DNA of 64,000 nucleotides from Microbacterium sp. 18062 (lineage in GTDB: Bacteria > Actinomycetota > Actinomycetes > Actinomycetales > Microbacteriaceae): positions 62,001 through 126,000 of the forward strand of contig NZ_CACSKB010000002.1 in the NCBI RefSeq assembly GCF_902706225.1, in the 5' to 3' direction. The notes under the pieces were generated by a model, which was not told the DNA's origin, ran no database searches, and worked only from the letters and a program-made list of their open reading frames with translations. Positions within the stretch are counted from its first letter, which is position 1. The number at the start of each line of letters is the position of its first letter. A program made the translations under genes and the position numbers. Positions 9,757 to 24,637 of the stretch are shown here, piece after piece.

Positions 9757-10109
9757 GCGAATCGGTGGAGGAACGGATCTCTCGCGTCGCTTTCGGCGGC
9801 GACGGCCTGGTCGCCGCCATCGTCCAGCAGTACGACACCCACGAGGTGCTGATGCTCGGCTGGATGGATGCGGAGGCGCTGCGTCGCACTCTGACGAGCG
9901 GTCGCGTGACCTTCTGGTCGCGGTCGCGGCAGGAGTACTGGCGCAAGGGCGACACCTCCGGCCATCACCAGCTCGTGAAGGGCGCACGGCTCGACTGCGA
10001 CGGCGACGCCGTGCTGGTGAGCGTCGATCAGGTGGGTGTCGCGTGCCACACGGGCACGCGCACCTGCTTCGACGCGGACGACCTGGCGCCGGTGCGGGGC
10101 GAGGCGTGA
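9753..10109 (+). CDS. hisI: Phosphoribosyl-AMP cyclohydrolase
   Basis: This is the third step of histidine synthesis, opening the adenine ring of phosphoribosyl-AMP. The 118-residue protein carries the zinc- and magnesium-binding set: WMDAEAL, FWSRSR, CDGDAV and the C-terminal CHTGTRTCF. It lacks a fused HisE domain, consistent with the separate hisE. It overlaps the hisF stop by ATGA and the next gene by GTGA. In related genomes trpE usually follows hisI; here it does not. Confidence 0.96.
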   Translation: MSESVEERISRVAFGGDGLVAAIVQQYDTHEVLMLGWMDAEALRRTLTSGRVTFWSRSRQEYWRKGDTSGHHQLVKGARLDCDGDAVLVSVDQVGVACHTGTRTCFDADDLAPVRGEA

Positions 10110-10714
10110 TCCGCCGCGCCCGCACGATCGGCGTCCTCGCGACGCTCGCCCTCGGTGCCCTCGGCGTGGTCTCGTCCACCCAGACCTGGGTGCACGTCGT
10201 GCTCGTCGATGCGGCGTCCTCGGATGTCGCGATCACCGGCGCCACCGCCGTGCCGGTGCTCGCACCGTTGAGTCTGGCGGTCCTCGCCCTGGGAGCCGCC
10301 CTGTCCATCGTCGGCCGGGCGCTCCGCCTGGTCTTCGGCGCGCTCACCGTGCTCATCTCCGCCGCGCTCGTAACCCTCAGCGTCCCGGTCGTGGTGGGGC
10401 CGCCGGCATCCGCGATCGGACCGAGCGTCACCGAGGTCACCGGCATCGCCGGCGACGGCGTCGTGAGCGAGATGGTCTCATCGACGAGCATGACGCCATG
10501 GCCCGCCGTCACCGCGATCGTCGGTGTCGTGCTGGCCCTCGCCGGACTCTTCGTCCTGGCGACCGGAGCACGATGGCCCTCGGGCGGTCGGAAGTACGAG
10601 GCCGCCGCGCAGCGTGCCGAGCGGCGCGCCCAGGAAGGACCGCTCGACGCGATCGACTCGTGGGACGACCTGAGCCGCGGCGACGATCCGACGACACCGG
10701 ACACCCCCCGCTAG
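10106..10714 (+). CDS. Trp-biosynthesis-associated membrane protein (TIGR02234 type)
   Basis: The 202-residue protein has four predicted membrane helices: an N-terminal one around residues 7-30, two around 50-95 and one around 130-155. A charged cytoplasmic tail follows. It contains STQTWVHV and resembles the family found beside trp genes in actinobacteria. Its biochemical role is unknown. The GTG start overlaps the hisI stop (GTGA), which fixes the start. Its position between hisI and trpC supports the family assignment. A TAGACT element over its stop codon may serve the next gene. Confidence 0.8.
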   Translation: MIRRARTIGVLATLALGALGVVSSTQTWVHVVLVDAASSDVAITGATAVPVLAPLSLAVLALGAALSIVGRALRLVFGALTVLISAALVTLSVPVVVGPPASAIGPSVTEVTGIAGDGVVSEMVSSTSMTPWPAVTAIVGVVLALAGLFVLATGARWPSGGRKYEAAAQRAERRAQEGPLDAIDSWDDLSRGDDPTTPDTPR

Positions 10715-10762
10715 ACTCTGTCCCAGGGCACCCCGATGCCCGCCCGCACATCAAGGAGACTC

Positions 10763-10996
10763 ATGAGCAACCCCATCGGCGACCCCGGCCACGGACACTC
10801 CCCGGCGGCGTGGACGGCCGTCATCATCATGCTCGTGGCGGTCTCGCTCGGCACGCTCTTCTTCTTCCTCGACATCCCCGCACTCGTGTGGGCCTCCGTG
10901 GTGCTGCTCGTGGTCGGGCTGATCGTCGGCTGGGTGCTCTCGCGCGCCGGATGGGGCGCGAACGGCCCGAAGTACGTCGCGAAAGAGCATCATTGA
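10763..10996 (+). CDS. HGxxPAAW family small membrane protein
   Basis: The 77-residue protein begins MSNPIGDPGHGHSPAAW, which contains the HGxxPAAW motif that names this actinobacterial family. Two hydrophobic helices follow (about residues 19-36 and 40-57), then a short polar tail GWGANGPKYV. Function is unknown. The family characteristically sits between the TIGR02234 gene and trpC, as here. An AAGGAG ribosome-binding site at 10753-10758 fixes the ATG at 10763. TAGACT at 10712-10717 could be its own -10 box. Confidence 0.85.
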   Translation: MSNPIGDPGHGHSPAAWTAVIIMLVAVSLGTLFFFLDIPALVWASVVLLVVGLIVGWVLSRAGWGANGPKYVAKEHH

Positions 10997-11031
10997 GCAC
11001 TCGGGCCGAGCGGGCGCCGGCGAGACCGAAC

Positions 11032-11805
11032 ATGCTCGCCGACCTCACGGCCGGCGCGGTGCAGGATGCACGGGCCCGCTCGATCGAGCATCCTCTCGAC
11101 GCGGTCGAGCACGCCGCGCTGGCGCAGACACCGCCGCGTGACGCCCTCGCCGCGCTCGCGCCGTCCGACCGGGTGAAGATCATCGCCGAGGTCAAGCGCG
11201 CGAGTCCCTCCCGCGGTCATCTCGCGGCGATCCCCGATCCGGCGCTGCAGGCCTCGCTCTACGAGCAGGGAGGCGCGAGCGCGATCTCCGTGCTCACCGA
11301 GGGCCGCCGGTTCAAGGGGAGCCTGGCCGACCTCGAAGCCGTCCGCGCCGCGGTGTCGCTGCCGGTGCTGCGCAAGGACTTCATCGCCACGCCGTACCAG
11401 GTGCTCGAGGCGCGGGCGGCGGGCGCCGACCTCGTGCTGCTGATCGTGGCCGCGCTCGAGCAGCCGCTGCTGGTCGAGCTGCACGGACTCGTGCGCGAGC
11501 TCGGCATGACCCCGCTCGTCGAGACGCACTCGGCCGACGAGCTCGCGCGCGCGTGCGACATCGGCGCCCGGCTCATCGGCGTGAACGCCCGCGACCTGTC
11601 GACTTTCGAGCTCGACCGCGACTTGTTCGGCCGGCTGTCCGACCGGTTCCCGGCCGACGCGGTGAAGATCGCGGAGTCCGCCGTGCTGCATCCCGACGAC
11701 GTCCGCCACTACCGCGACGCGGGCGCGGACGTCGTGCTGATCGGCGAGGCGCTCGTCACCGGCGACCCCGTCACGACGCTCCGATCCTTCCTGGAGGCCT
11801 CCTGA
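11032..11805 (+). CDS. trpC: Indole-3-glycerol phosphate synthase
   Basis: The enzyme closes the indole ring from CdRP in tryptophan synthesis. The TIM barrel shows [51 protein letters not shown] and IAESAV, including the catalytic Lys and Glu residues. The ATG at 11032 gives 257 residues and [10 protein letters not shown], the usual family start, behind GGCGAG. A TTG at 10993 overlapping the previous stop would add 13 residues and cannot be excluded. trpB begins on the last base of the stop codon. Confidence 0.95.
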   Translation: MLADLTAGAVQDARARSIEHPLDAVEHAALAQTPPRDALAALAPSDRVKIIAEVKRASPSRGHLAAIPDPALQASLYEQGGASAISVLTEGRRFKGSLADLEAVRAAVSLPVLRKDFIATPYQVLEARAAGADLVLLIVAALEQPLLVELHGLVRELGMTPLVETHSADELARACDIGARLIGVNARDLSTFELDRDLFGRLSDRFPADAVKIAESAVLHPDDVRHYRDAGADVVLIGEALVTGDPVTTLRSFLEAS

Positions 11806-13076
11806 TGAGTCTGCGCGAGGCCAACGGCCCCTTCTACGGCGACTTCGGCGGGCGCTACATGCCCGAGTCGCTGATCGCCGCGATCGACGAGCTCACCGAG
11901 GTCTACGAGACGTCCATCGCCGATCCGGCGTTCCAGGCCGAGTTCGAGGGGCTTCTGCGTTCGTACGCGGGCCGTCCATCGGCGCTCACCGAGGTTCCGC
12001 GCTTCGCCGAGCACGCCGGTGGCGGCCGCGTCTTCCTCAAGCGCGAGGACCTCAACCACACCGGCTCGCACAAGATCAACAACGTGATCGGTCAAGCACT
12101 GCTGACGAAACGTCTCGGCAAGACCCGCGTGATCGCCGAGACCGGTGCCGGCCAGCACGGCGTCGCGACCGCGACGGCGGCGGCGCTGTTCGGTTTCGAG
12201 TGCACGATCTACATGGGCGAGGTCGACACCGAGCGCCAGGCGCTGAACGTCGCGCGGATGCGGCTGCTGGGCGCCGAGGTGATCCCGGTCACGACCGGCT
12301 CGCGCACTCTGAAGGACGCCATCAACGAGGCGTACCGCGACTGGGTGGCGAGCGTCGAGACGACCAACTACATCTTCGGCACGGCGGCGGGCCCGCATCC
12401 GTTCCCGGCTCTCGTGCGGGACTTCCAGAAGATCATCGGCGAAGAGGCGCGCGCGCAGCTGCTCGACGAGATCGGTCGGCTCCCCGACGCGGTCTTCGCG
12501 TGCGTCGGCGGCGGCTCGAACGCCATCGGCATGTTCGATGCCTTCCTCGACGACGAGGGCGTCGCGCTGTACGGCGTCGAGGCGGCCGGAGACGGCGTCG
12601 ACACGCCTCGTCACGCCGCGTCGATCGAACGAGGCCGTCCCGGCATCCTGCACGGCGCGAAGACCTACGTGCTGCAGGACGAGGACGGACAGACGATCGA
12701 GTCCCACTCCATCTCCGCGGGGCTCGACTATCCCGGCGTCGGCCCGGAGCACGCGTGGCTCGCCTCGATCGGCCGCGCCCAGTACATCCCCGCGACCGAT
12801 GACGAGGCCATGCAGGCGTTGCGCCTGCTGTCGCGCACGGAGGGGATCATCCCGGCCGTGGAGTCCGCGCACGCGCTGGCCGGCGCCATCCGGGTCGGCC
12901 GCGAGCTGGGACCGGACGCCGTGATCGCGATCAGCCTCTCCGGACGCGGCGACAAGGACATGGACACAGCGGCGCGGTACTTCGAGCTGTACGACGCGGA
13001 GGAGGCGGGCGAGGGGTCGCCCGTCGAGGTCCCGCCACCGTCGGACGACGCCACGGGCGAGGGGACGGAACTGTGA
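11805..13076 (+). CDS. trpB: Tryptophan synthase beta chain
   Basis: TrpB condenses indole and serine using pyridoxal phosphate. The 423-residue protein has the PLP lysine motif [14 protein letters not shown] near residues 84-97, [12 protein letters not shown] and the phosphate-binding GGGSNAIG near 235. It ends with an acidic, proline-containing tail (about 25 residues after the last conserved block) that is longer than usual and overlaps the trpA start. The start overlaps the trpC stop by 1 bp (TGATG). Confidence 0.97.
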   Translation: MSLREANGPFYGDFGGRYMPESLIAAIDELTEVYETSIADPAFQAEFEGLLRSYAGRPSALTEVPRFAEHAGGGRVFLKREDLNHTGSHKINNVIGQALLTKRLGKTRVIAETGAGQHGVATATAAALFGFECTIYMGEVDTERQALNVARMRLLGAEVIPVTTGSRTLKDAINEAYRDWVASVETTNYIFGTAAGPHPFPALVRDFQKIIGEEARAQLLDEIGRLPDAVFACVGGGSNAIGMFDAFLDDEGVALYGVEAAGDGVDTPRHAASIERGRPGILHGAKTYVLQDEDGQTIESHSISAGLDYPGVGPEHAWLASIGRAQYIPATDDEAMQALRLLSRTEGIIPAVESAHALAGAIRVGRELGPDAVIAISLSGRGDKDMDTAARYFELYDAEEAGEGSPVEVPPPSDDATGEGTEL

Positions 13077-13861
13077 GCTCGCGTGTCGCTGCGGCCATCG
13101 ACGCCGCCCGGGCCGAGGGGCGTGGGGCGTTCGTCGGCTATCTGCCGCTCGGGTATCCCGACCTCCGCACCAGCATCGAGGCGGCCGTGACGCTCGCCGA
13201 GAACGGAGCGGACGTCCTGGAGCTCGGCCCCCCGTACTCCGATCCGGTGATGGACGGGCCCCTCATCCAGGAGGCGACGCAGGCGGCTCTGGCCGGAGGC
13301 TTCCGCCTGCGGGACGTCTTCCCCGCGGTGCGGGAGATCACGAGCCGCGTCGGGATCCCCGTGCTCGTGATGACGTACTGGAACCCGGTGCTCCAGTACG
13401 GGGTCGACCGTTACGCCGACGACCTGGCCGCCGCGGGGGGCGCCGGTCTGATCACGCCCGACATCACGCCCGACGCCGCCGCCGACTGGATCGCGGCGAG
13501 CGAGCGCACAGGCCTGGACCGGGTGTTCCTCGCCGCTCCGACGTCGACCGACGCGCGGCTGGAGCTCATCGCCCGAAGCTCGACCGGCTTCGTGTACACG
13601 GTCTCGACGATGGGCATCACGGGGGAGCGGGCGGAGCTGGACGCGGCCGCACGCACGCTCGTCGGGCGCCTCCGCGAGCACGGCGTCGAGCATGCGTGCG
13701 TCGGAATCGGCATCTCGACGGCAGATCAGGTCGCCGGAGTCGTGGAGTACGCGGACGGGGCGATCGTCGGCACGGCGCTGGTCCGGGCGCTGCGCGACGG
13801 AGGACTCGACGGGCTCGCCCGCACGGCGCGCGCTCTCGCCGACGGAACCCGCCGCCGCTGA
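13073..13861 (+). CDS. trpA: Tryptophan synthase alpha chain
   Basis: TrpA cleaves indole-3-glycerol phosphate and passes indole to TrpB through the subunit tunnel. The 262-residue TIM barrel shows [11 protein letters not shown], the catalytic Glu in [15 protein letters not shown], and later STMGITGER and VGIGIS of the phosphate site. The usual LxLGxPYSDPxxDGPxIQ signature is intact. The GTG start overlaps the trpB stop (GTGA), so the alpha2-beta2 subunits are co-translated. trpE, trpG, trpD and trpF are not in the window. Confidence 0.97.
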   Translation: MSSRVAAAIDAARAEGRGAFVGYLPLGYPDLRTSIEAAVTLAENGADVLELGPPYSDPVMDGPLIQEATQAALAGGFRLRDVFPAVREITSRVGIPVLVMTYWNPVLQYGVDRYADDLAAAGGAGLITPDITPDAAADWIAASERTGLDRVFLAAPTSTDARLELIARSSTGFVYTVSTMGITGERAELDAAARTLVGRLREHGVEHACVGIGISTADQVAGVVEYADGAIVGTALVRALRDGGLDGLARTARALADGTRRR

Positions 13862-13930
13862 CCCTCGCGGCGCGCCCGGCCGCCGCTCCGGCGCATCGGA
13901 GGCCCGTCCCGCACCTCTAGACTCGTGCTC

Positions 13931-14917
13931 ATGACGTTCGCCTCCTCGAGCGCGCTGACCGGTGTGCTCGCCAGCATCCCGAGCCCGCCTTCGCCCTTCC
14001 TCGAGATCGGCCCGCTGCAGATCCGCTACTACATGCTCTGCATCGTCGCGGGGATCATCGTCGCGGTCCTGCTCACGAACCGGCGCCTGACGCGGCGGGG
14101 AGCGGAGCCGTGGGTGGTGATCGACATCGCGCTGTTCGCGGTTCCGCTGGCGATCATCGGAGCACGGATCTACCACGTTCTCAGCCACCCCGGCTTCTAC
14201 TTCGGGGAGGACAAGAGCATCTGGGCCGTGTTCTTCATCTGGGAGGGCGGCATCGCGATCTACGGCGCTCTCATCGGCGGCGCCGTCGGCGCGCTGATCG
14301 GGTGCCGCTGGACGGGGATCCGGTTCTGGAGCTTCGCGGACGCGCTCGCACCCGGGTTGATCATCGCCCAGGCGATAGGCCGGTTCGGCAACTACTTCAA
14401 CCAGGAGCTGTTCGGCCTGCCCACGACCGCCTGGTGGGGTCTCGAGATCGATCCGGACAACTCCGCGATCCCGGTCGGACTGCCAGAGGGCACCCTTTTC
14501 CAGCCGACTTTCCTCTACGAGGTGATCTGGAACCTGCTGGGGGCCGCAGTCATCCTCTGGGCCGGCAAGCGGTTCGCCCTGCAGTGGGGGCGGCTCTTCG
14601 GCCTGTACCTCGTCTGGTACAGCGCGGGCCGTATCCTCTGGGAATCCATCCGCATCGACCCGAGCGAGATCATCCTGGGCCTTCGCACCAACGTCTGGAC
14701 CGCGATCCTCGGCGTGCTGCTGGGGCTGGCGATCCTCCTCGTGCAGAAGCGGCGCCATCCCGGATACGAGCCCTCGCCGTACCGTCCGGGTCGCGAATGG
14801 GCGGGCGAGTCGGCTGTACAATCGCAGAACACCGACGACTTCGTTGACGTGAGCGAACCGCCCGTAGCAGAGGTCAGCACTGAGCGCACGGCCACAAGCT
14901 CTGCCGCCGACAAATAA
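13931..14917 (+). CDS. lgt: Prolipoprotein diacylglyceryl transferase
   Basis: Lgt transfers diacylglycerol from phosphatidylglycerol to the lipobox cysteine of prolipoproteins in the membrane. The 328-residue protein has about seven membrane helices and the signature [13 protein letters not shown] near residues 154-166. The start follows TAGACT (13918-13923) by 7 bp, implying a leaderless mRNA. A GTG two codons upstream is also possible. lnt, the later-acting enzyme of the same pathway, is at 47468-49027, and lipoprotein substrates are at 22.6, 23.3 and 55 kb. Confidence 0.95.
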   Translation: MTFASSSALTGVLASIPSPPSPFLEIGPLQIRYYMLCIVAGIIVAVLLTNRRLTRRGAEPWVVIDIALFAVPLAIIGARIYHVLSHPGFYFGEDKSIWAVFFIWEGGIAIYGALIGGAVGALIGCRWTGIRFWSFADALAPGLIIAQAIGRFGNYFNQELFGLPTTAWWGLEIDPDNSAIPVGLPEGTLFQPTFLYEVIWNLLGAAVILWAGKRFALQWGRLFGLYLVWYSAGRILWESIRIDPSEIILGLRTNVWTAILGVLLGLAILLVQKRRHPGYEPSPYRPGREWAGESAVQSQNTDDFVDVSEPPVAEVSTERTATSSAADK

Positions 14918-14969
14918 CATCCCGGGCCGACGTCGTCCCAGCACGAGCATCGACATGAGGACGGTTGGT

Positions 14970-19551
<4,582 letters not shown>

Positions 19552-19559
<8 letters not shown>

Positions 19560-21018
19560 CCCGAAGGGCTTTCTGAAGGTCACCGAGCGCGAGCTTCCGC
19601 CTCGCCGCCCGGTGCCGGTACGCATCCTGGACTGGAAAGAGGTCTACGAGCCGGGCGACTCCGCCGTGCTCCGCCGCCAGGCCGGTCGCTGCATGGACTG
19701 CGGCGTGCCGTTCTGTCACAAGGGATGCCCGCTCGGCAACCTGATCCCGGAGTGGAACGACCTCACCTGGCGCGGTGAGGGCCGCGCGGCGATCGAGCGC
19801 CTGCACGCGACGAACAACTTCCCGGAGTTCACCGGGCGTCTCTGCCCGGCGCCCTGCGAGAGCGCGTGCGTGCTGGGGATCAACCAGCCCGCCGTCACCA
19901 TCAAGCAGGTCGAGGTCTCGATCATCGACGAGGCGTTCGCGCACGGCTGGGTCGAGCCCGAGCCGCCGGAGCGTCTGACCGGCAAGACGGTGGCCGTCGT
20001 GGGCTCCGGCCCCGCGGGCCTCGCCGCCGCGCAGCAGCTCACCCGTGCCGGCCACACGGTCGCGGTGTTCGAGCGCGACGACCGCATCGGCGGTCTGCTC
20101 CGGTACGGCATCCCGGACTTCAAGATGGAGAAGAAGCACCTCGAGACGCGTCTGCGGCAGATGCAGGACGAGGGCACGCGTTTCCGCGCCGGCGTCGAGA
20201 TCGGTCGCGACATCACGTGGTCGGAGCTGCGCACGCGCTACGACGCGATCGTGGTCGCCACCGGCTCGACGGTGCCGCGCGACCTCGCCATCCCCGGCCG
20301 CGACCACGCGGGCGTGCACTTCGCGATGGAGTACCTGGTCGAGTCGAACCACGCCGTGGCCGGCGACCAGGTGCACAACCAGATCAGCGCCGAGGGCAAG
20401 CACGTCGTCGTGATCGGCGGCGGCGACACCGGCGCCGACTGCATCGGCACCGCGCACCGCCAGGGCGCGCTCAGCGTCACGAACCTCGCGATCGGCAAAC
20501 AGCCGCCGGCCGCCCGTACCGATGCGCAGCCATGGCCGACCACGCCCACCCTCTTCGAGGTCTCCTCCGCGCACGAAGAGGGGGGCGAACGGGTCTTCCT
20601 CGCCTCGACCGTCGAGTTCCTCGCGAACGAGGTCGGCGAGGTGCGCGCGCTGCGCGTGGCGGAGACCGAGTACGTCGACGGTCGCCGCGTCCCCAAGAGC
20701 GGGTCCGAGCGTGAGATCCCCGCGGACCTCGTGCTGATCGCCATGGGCTTCACGGGCCCGGAGCGCACGGAGCTCGAGTCGCAGCTGGGCGCGCAGTTCA
20801 CCGGCCGGGGAAGCGTCGAGCGCGACGACGACTACCAGAGCACCGCTCCCGGCGTGTTCGTCGCCGGCGACGCCGGTCGCGGCCAGTCCCTGATCGTCTG
20901 GGCCATCGCCGAGGGACGTGCCGCGGCCGCATCCGTCGACCGCTACCTCATGGGCGACACGGCGCTGCCGTCACCGGTTCAGCCCAGCGATGTCGCCATC
21001 GGTCTCCAGCCCGCGTAG
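19552..21018 (+). CDS. gltD: Glutamate synthase small subunit
   Basis: GltD takes electrons from NADPH through FAD and iron-sulfur clusters to GltB. The 488-residue protein has N-terminal cluster cysteines ([16 protein letters not shown] near residues 45-60 and [13 protein letters not shown] near 102-114). It also has two dinucleotide-binding folds, [15 protein letters not shown] near 147 and [13 protein letters not shown] near 288. The GTG start overlaps the gltB end. A TAGGCT element over its stop codon (about 21017-21022) may be the -10 box of pyk. Confidence 0.96.
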
Positions 21019-21064
21019 GCTGGCGAAGGCACCCCACCACTACACATCGGAGCACGATACACGG

Positions 21065-22513
21065 ATGAGACGCGCGAAGATCGTCGCCACCCTCGGCCCG
21101 GCAACTTCCTCCTACGAGATGGTCCGCGCGATCATCGACGCAGGTGTGGACGTCGCCCGCCTCAACCTGTCCCACGGGGACTACTCGGTGCACGACGCGA
21201 ACTTCGCGAACGTGCGTCGGGCCGCCGATGACGCGGGACGCGCTGTCGCCGTCCTCGTCGACCTTCAGGGCCCGAAGATCCGACTCGGCAAGTTCGCCGA
21301 CGGACCGCACGACCTCGCGGTGGGCGACATCTTCAAGATCACCGTGGAGGACATCGTCGGCACGAAGGAGATCGTCTCCACGACCTTCAAGGGGCTTCCG
21401 CAGGATGTGGGTCCCGGTGACTTCCTCCTGATCGACGACGGCAAGGTGCGCGTCGAGGTCGTGGAGACCGACGGCACCGTCGTCACGACGAAGGTGATCG
21501 TCGCAGGCCCCGTCTCGAACAACAAGGGCATCAACCTGCCGGGCGTCGCGGTCAACGTGCCCGCCCTGTCGGAGAAGGACGAGTCCGACCTCCGCTGGGG
21601 TCTGCGTGCCGGCGCCGACGTGATCGCGCTGTCGTTCGTGCGCGACGCGAGCGACGTGACGCGCGTCCACGAGATCATGGCCGAGGAGGGGCGCCGAATC
21701 CCCGTCATCGCCAAGATCGAGAAGCCGCAGGCGGTCGACAACCTCGAGGGGATCATCGACGCGTTCGACGGCATCATGGTCGCCCGCGGCGACCTCGGCG
21801 TCGAGCTTCCGCTGGAGGCGGTGCCGATCGTGCAGAAGCGCGCGGTCGAGCTCTGCCGACGGATGGCGAAGCCCGTCATCGTGGCGACGCAGATGCTCGA
21901 GTCCATGATCTCGAACCCGGTGCCCACGCGCGCCGAGACGAGCGATGTCGCCAACGCCGTGCTCGACGGCGCCGACGCGGTCATGCTGTCCGGCGAGACC
22001 AGCGTGGGCGACTATCCGGTGATCGTCGTGGAGACGATGGCACGGATCGTCGCCTCGACGGAGGAGCACGGTCTCGAGCGCATCGCGCCGCTGACCACCA
22101 AGCCCCGCACGCAGGGCGGCGCCATCACGCTCGCCGCGAACGAGGTCGCCGAGTTCGTCGAGGCGAAGTGGCTGTGCATCTTCACCGAGTCCGGCGACAC
22201 GGCGCGCCGGATGTCGCGCCTGCGCCCGAACATTCCCATGATGGCGTTCACGCCCGAGCCGGCGATCCGGCGGCGGATGGCGCTCACCTGGGGTGTGCGA
22301 TCGGCGCTCGTCGAGCATGTCCCGCACACGGACCGCATGTTCATCCAGGTCGACGAGTTCTTCCTCTCGAAGGGACTCGCGAAAGAAGGCGACAAGGTCG
22401 TCGTGATCTCCGGGTCCCCTCCCGGCATCATCGGCTCGACCAACGACATCCGCATCCACAAGATCGGCGACGCCGTCAACGGCCTCGCGCCGATCTACCG
22501 GTCGGGGGAGTAA
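21065..22513 (+). CDS. pyk: Pyruvate kinase
   Basis: The last glycolytic step, making ATP and pyruvate from phosphoenolpyruvate. The 482-residue protein begins MRRAKIVATLGPA and shows ARLNLSHG. The active-site signature IPVIAKIEKPQAV and MVARGDLGVELP are intact. Its length is normal and includes the C-terminal regulatory domain. A candidate TAGGCT -10 lies about 45 bp upstream, over the gltD stop, so a short leader is likely. A strong hairpin terminator lies 20 bp after the stop. Confidence 0.97.
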   Translation: MRRAKIVATLGPATSSYEMVRAIIDAGVDVARLNLSHGDYSVHDANFANVRRAADDAGRAVAVLVDLQGPKIRLGKFADGPHDLAVGDIFKITVEDIVGTKEIVSTTFKGLPQDVGPGDFLLIDDGKVRVEVVETDGTVVTTKVIVAGPVSNNKGINLPGVAVNVPALSEKDESDLRWGLRAGADVIALSFVRDASDVTRVHEIMAEEGRRIPVIAKIEKPQAVDNLEGIIDAFDGIMVARGDLGVELPLEAVPIVQKRAVELCRRMAKPVIVATQMLESMISNPVPTRAETSDVANAVLDGADAVMLSGETSVGDYPVIVVETMARIVASTEEHGLERIAPLTTKPRTQGGAITLAANEVAEFVEAKWLCIFTESGDTARRMSRLRPNIPMMAFTPEPAIRRRMALTWGVRSALVEHVPHTDRMFIQVDEFFLSKGLAKEGDKVVVISGSPPGIIGSTNDIRIHKIGDAVNGLAPIYRSGE

Positions 22514-22533
22514 TCCCCGGAGAACGAACGTGA

Positions 22534-22560
22534 AGAGGGGCTCCCACCGGGAGCCCCTCT
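22534..22560. terminator. Intrinsic-type terminator after pyk
   Basis: A perfect 12-bp stem, AGAGGGGCTCCC (22534-22545) with GGGAGCCCCTCT (22549-22560), encloses a 3-nt ACC loop and is followed by TTCG. It closes the long + strand run. It also sits 20 bp past the stop codon of the convergent lipoprotein gene, so it may act in both directions. Confidence 0.85.
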
Positions 22561-22579
22561 TTCGTGCCGGTGGCGCCGG

Positions 22580-23155
22580 CTACTGGATCTCGGCGTTGAT
22601 CTTGTAGTCGGTCCCGTTCACTTCGGTGATGGTGATGAGGGTCGTCGCCGCAGCGCCGTCCTCGGCCGTCGTCATGCAGCGGATCTGCTCGTCCACCACG
22701 AGAGGCACGTCCGCGGGAGAGCAGGTGATCGTCGGGGTGAAGCCTAGCTGCTCGGCCAGGGCGCCGGCTGCGAGCTCCGCCAGGGTCGTGCTCGGCACCG
22801 TGAGGCCCTCGGGGGCCGAGGTCGCCGTCGGCGAGTTCGTGGGTGCATCGTCGATCTTGACGCTCAGGTGGTAAGAGGTCCCCTCGACGTCCGAGAGCGT
22901 GACCTTCGCTCCCAGTTCCGCACCGCTGGTCGTGTCAGTGGCGACGCAATCGACGATCTCTCCCTCTACGAGGTCGACGTTCCCGTCACCGCAGTCGATC
23001 TCGACGATCTCGAGCTCCGGGTTGGACTGGTGAAGCGCCTCGGTGGCCTGCTCGGAGATCTTTCCGGCGTCGACGGTGAGGTTCGCAGAAGCGGTGCAGC
23101 CGACGAGGGCGAGCACGGGAAGGACGAGCAGGATGGCAGCTGAACGGATATGCAC
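22580..23155 (-). CDS. DUF4333-type lipoprotein, two tandem domains
   Basis: The product is a secreted lipoprotein with a signal peptide and the lipobox LVGC. The rest consists of two similar units of about 80 residues, each containing a Cys pair (DCGDGN...DCVATD and TCSPAD...RCMTTA) and ending in a beta-rich segment. This is the DUF4333 pattern. Function is unknown. Of two in-frame GTGs, the one at 23155 has AGGAG five bases upstream and is preferred. The one at 23161 overlaps that site. Confidence 0.75.
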   Translation of the reverse strand: MHIRSAAILLVLPVLALVGCTASANLTVDAGKISEQATEALHQSNPELEIVEIDCGDGNVDLVEGEIVDCVATDTTSGAELGAKVTLSDVEGTSYHLSVKIDDAPTNSPTATSAPEGLTVPSTTLAELAAGALAEQLGFTPTITCSPADVPLVVDEQIRCMTTAEDGAAATTLITITEVNGTDYKINAEIQ

Positions 23156-23267
23156 GGTCACTCCTGGGGATGAAGCGTAAAGACCACCAGCCTACGGGAA
23201 CGGCCGCGAATCATCTGTTGATCTCCGATGCTGTTGATAGCGTGGGTCAACGAGCGGAAGAGGGAGA

Positions 23268-23723
23268 ATGAGGCGCGCACTGACGGGTGTCGTGGTGGCG
23301 CTGCTCGCCGTGCTCTGCGCCGCGGGGTGCTCGGCAGAGACCTCGAGCACCAAGAACGTGAGCGGCGACCTGCGCACCGATCTCGAGACGGTGGTGTCGC
23401 GCTTCCCGGTCCTGGCGGGCGCGTCGAGCATCGATTGGGTGGCGGGCACTCTCGGGATCAGGGAGGCGCCGGGCCCGTCGCTGTACTGGATCGATGCTGT
23501 GGTGACCTTGGACGACGACCATCTGGAACGCCTCGTGGCCGGATCAGATCTCGAGCCGGGAGACGCGCCCGAGGTTCATGAGCTCATCGCGGAAGACCTT
23601 CCTGCGGGTCCCTATCTACGTTCTTCGAAGCTCGACAGCACGTTCTCGACGGGCGAGTACCGGTCGACTGTCGCGATAGACCAGGATGCCGGCGTGCTCG
23701 TGCTGACCACGGTCTTCGAGTAG
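23268..23723 (+). CDS. Hypothetical lipoprotein
   Basis: The 151-residue protein has a signal sequence (MRRALTGVVVALLAVL) and a lipobox with Cys21 (CAAGC). The mature part is acidic, lacks further cysteines and shows no family I recognise. AGGGAG just upstream supports the ATG. It is divergent from the DUF4333 gene across 106 bp, so two envelope lipoproteins share an intergenic region. Lgt and Lnt encoded in this window would process it. Confidence 0.7.
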   Translation: MRRALTGVVVALLAVLCAAGCSAETSSTKNVSGDLRTDLETVVSRFPVLAGASSIDWVAGTLGIREAPGPSLYWIDAVVTLDDDHLERLVAGSDLEPGDAPEVHELIAEDLPAGPYLRSSKLDSTFSTGEYRSTVAIDQDAGVLVLTTVFE

Positions 23724-23757
23724 CGCCGATGCCGATCCCGATCCGAGCGCCTACAGC

Positions 23758-23843
23758 TGGTGCCGGTGGTGGGAGTCGAACCCACACGCCCTTTCGGGCA
23801 ACCGAGTTTGAGTCGGTCGCGTCTGCCATTCCGCCACACCGGC
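23758..23843 (-). tRNA. tRNA-Leu (anticodon CAA)
   Basis: Read on the - strand, GCCGGTG (23843-23837) pairs with CACCGGC before discriminator A at 23761, and the CCA tail is encoded (23760-23758). The anticodon stem ACCGA/TCGGT encloses a loop with CAA. A long variable arm and GGTTCGA in the T arm identify a class II leucine tRNA. It decodes UUG. No integrated element is seen beside it. Confidence 0.95.
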
Positions 23844-23988
23844 AATCGCCGGCTCACACCGGACGACACTACCGCACCAGGCGCACCATCCGATGGGCTC
23901 CGCGCCGATCCCTCTTGCCTCCCACCCCGGCAGTAATCCGAGGCGGCATCAATACAGGAGAGGATCGCGCGTACCGTAAGATTCAAAG

Positions 23989-24606
23989 GTGACCGAGCAA
24001 GAAGCATCCGCCAATACGTCGTCCACCGCTCCCCGCCGCGTGGTGGTGGCCGAGGACGAGTCGCTCATCCGTCTCGACATCGTCGAGATCCTCCGCGACA
24101 ACGGATTCGACGTCGTCGGCGAGGCGGGCGACGGCGAGACCGCTGTGCAGCTCGCGACCGACCTGCGTCCGGACCTGGTGATCATGGACGTCAAGATGCC
24201 GCAGCTCGACGGCATCAGCGCCGCCGAGAAGCTCAGCAAGAACCACATCGCCCCCGTCGTGCTGCTGACGGCGTTCAGCCAGAAGGAGCTCGTCGAGCGC
24301 GCCAGCGAGGCGGGCGCTCTCGCCTACGTCGTGAAGCCCTTCACCCCGAACGACCTGCTGCCGGCCATCGAGATCGCACTCGCCCGCTACGAGCAGATCA
24401 TCACGCTCGAGGCAGAGGTCGCTGATATGGTGGAGCGCTTCGAGACGCGCAAGCTCGTCGACCGCGCGAAGGGCCTGCTGAACGAGAAGATGGGCCTCAG
24501 CGAGCCCGAGGCGTTCCGCTGGATCCAGAAGGCGTCGATGGATCGCCGTCTCACGATGCAGGACGTCGCGAAGGCCATCATCGAGCAGCTCTCCGCCAAG
24601 AAGTAG
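23989..24606 (+). CDS. pdtaR: ANTAR-domain response regulator (PdtaR-like)
   Basis: This is a cytoplasmic two-component regulator predicted to bind RNA. The 205-residue protein has a receiver domain with Glu22-Asp23, phosphoacceptor Asp67 (IMDVKMP), Thr94 and Lys116. A helical linker and a C-terminal ANTAR domain (about residues 140-200, VDRAKGLLNEKMGLSEPEAFRW) follow. Homologues act by transcription antitermination at paired hairpins. No partner kinase is in the window. The GTG start lies 6 bp after TAAGAT (23977-23982), indicating a leaderless transcript. Confidence 0.9.
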   Translation: MTEQEASANTSSTAPRRVVVAEDESLIRLDIVEILRDNGFDVVGEAGDGETAVQLATDLRPDLVIMDVKMPQLDGISAAEKLSKNHIAPVVLLTAFSQKELVERASEAGALAYVVKPFTPNDLLPAIEIALARYEQIITLEAEVADMVERFETRKLVDRAKGLLNEKMGLSEPEAFRWIQKASMDRRLTMQDVAKAIIEQLSAKK

Positions 24607-24637
24607 CGGCTGAGCCACGCGCTTCCTTGCACGCGTC

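Noticed and set aside
23729-23992. Open frame on the + strand across tRNA-Leu(CAA)
   Set aside because: It is the complement of a well-formed tRNA gene and has no ribosome-binding site or domain.
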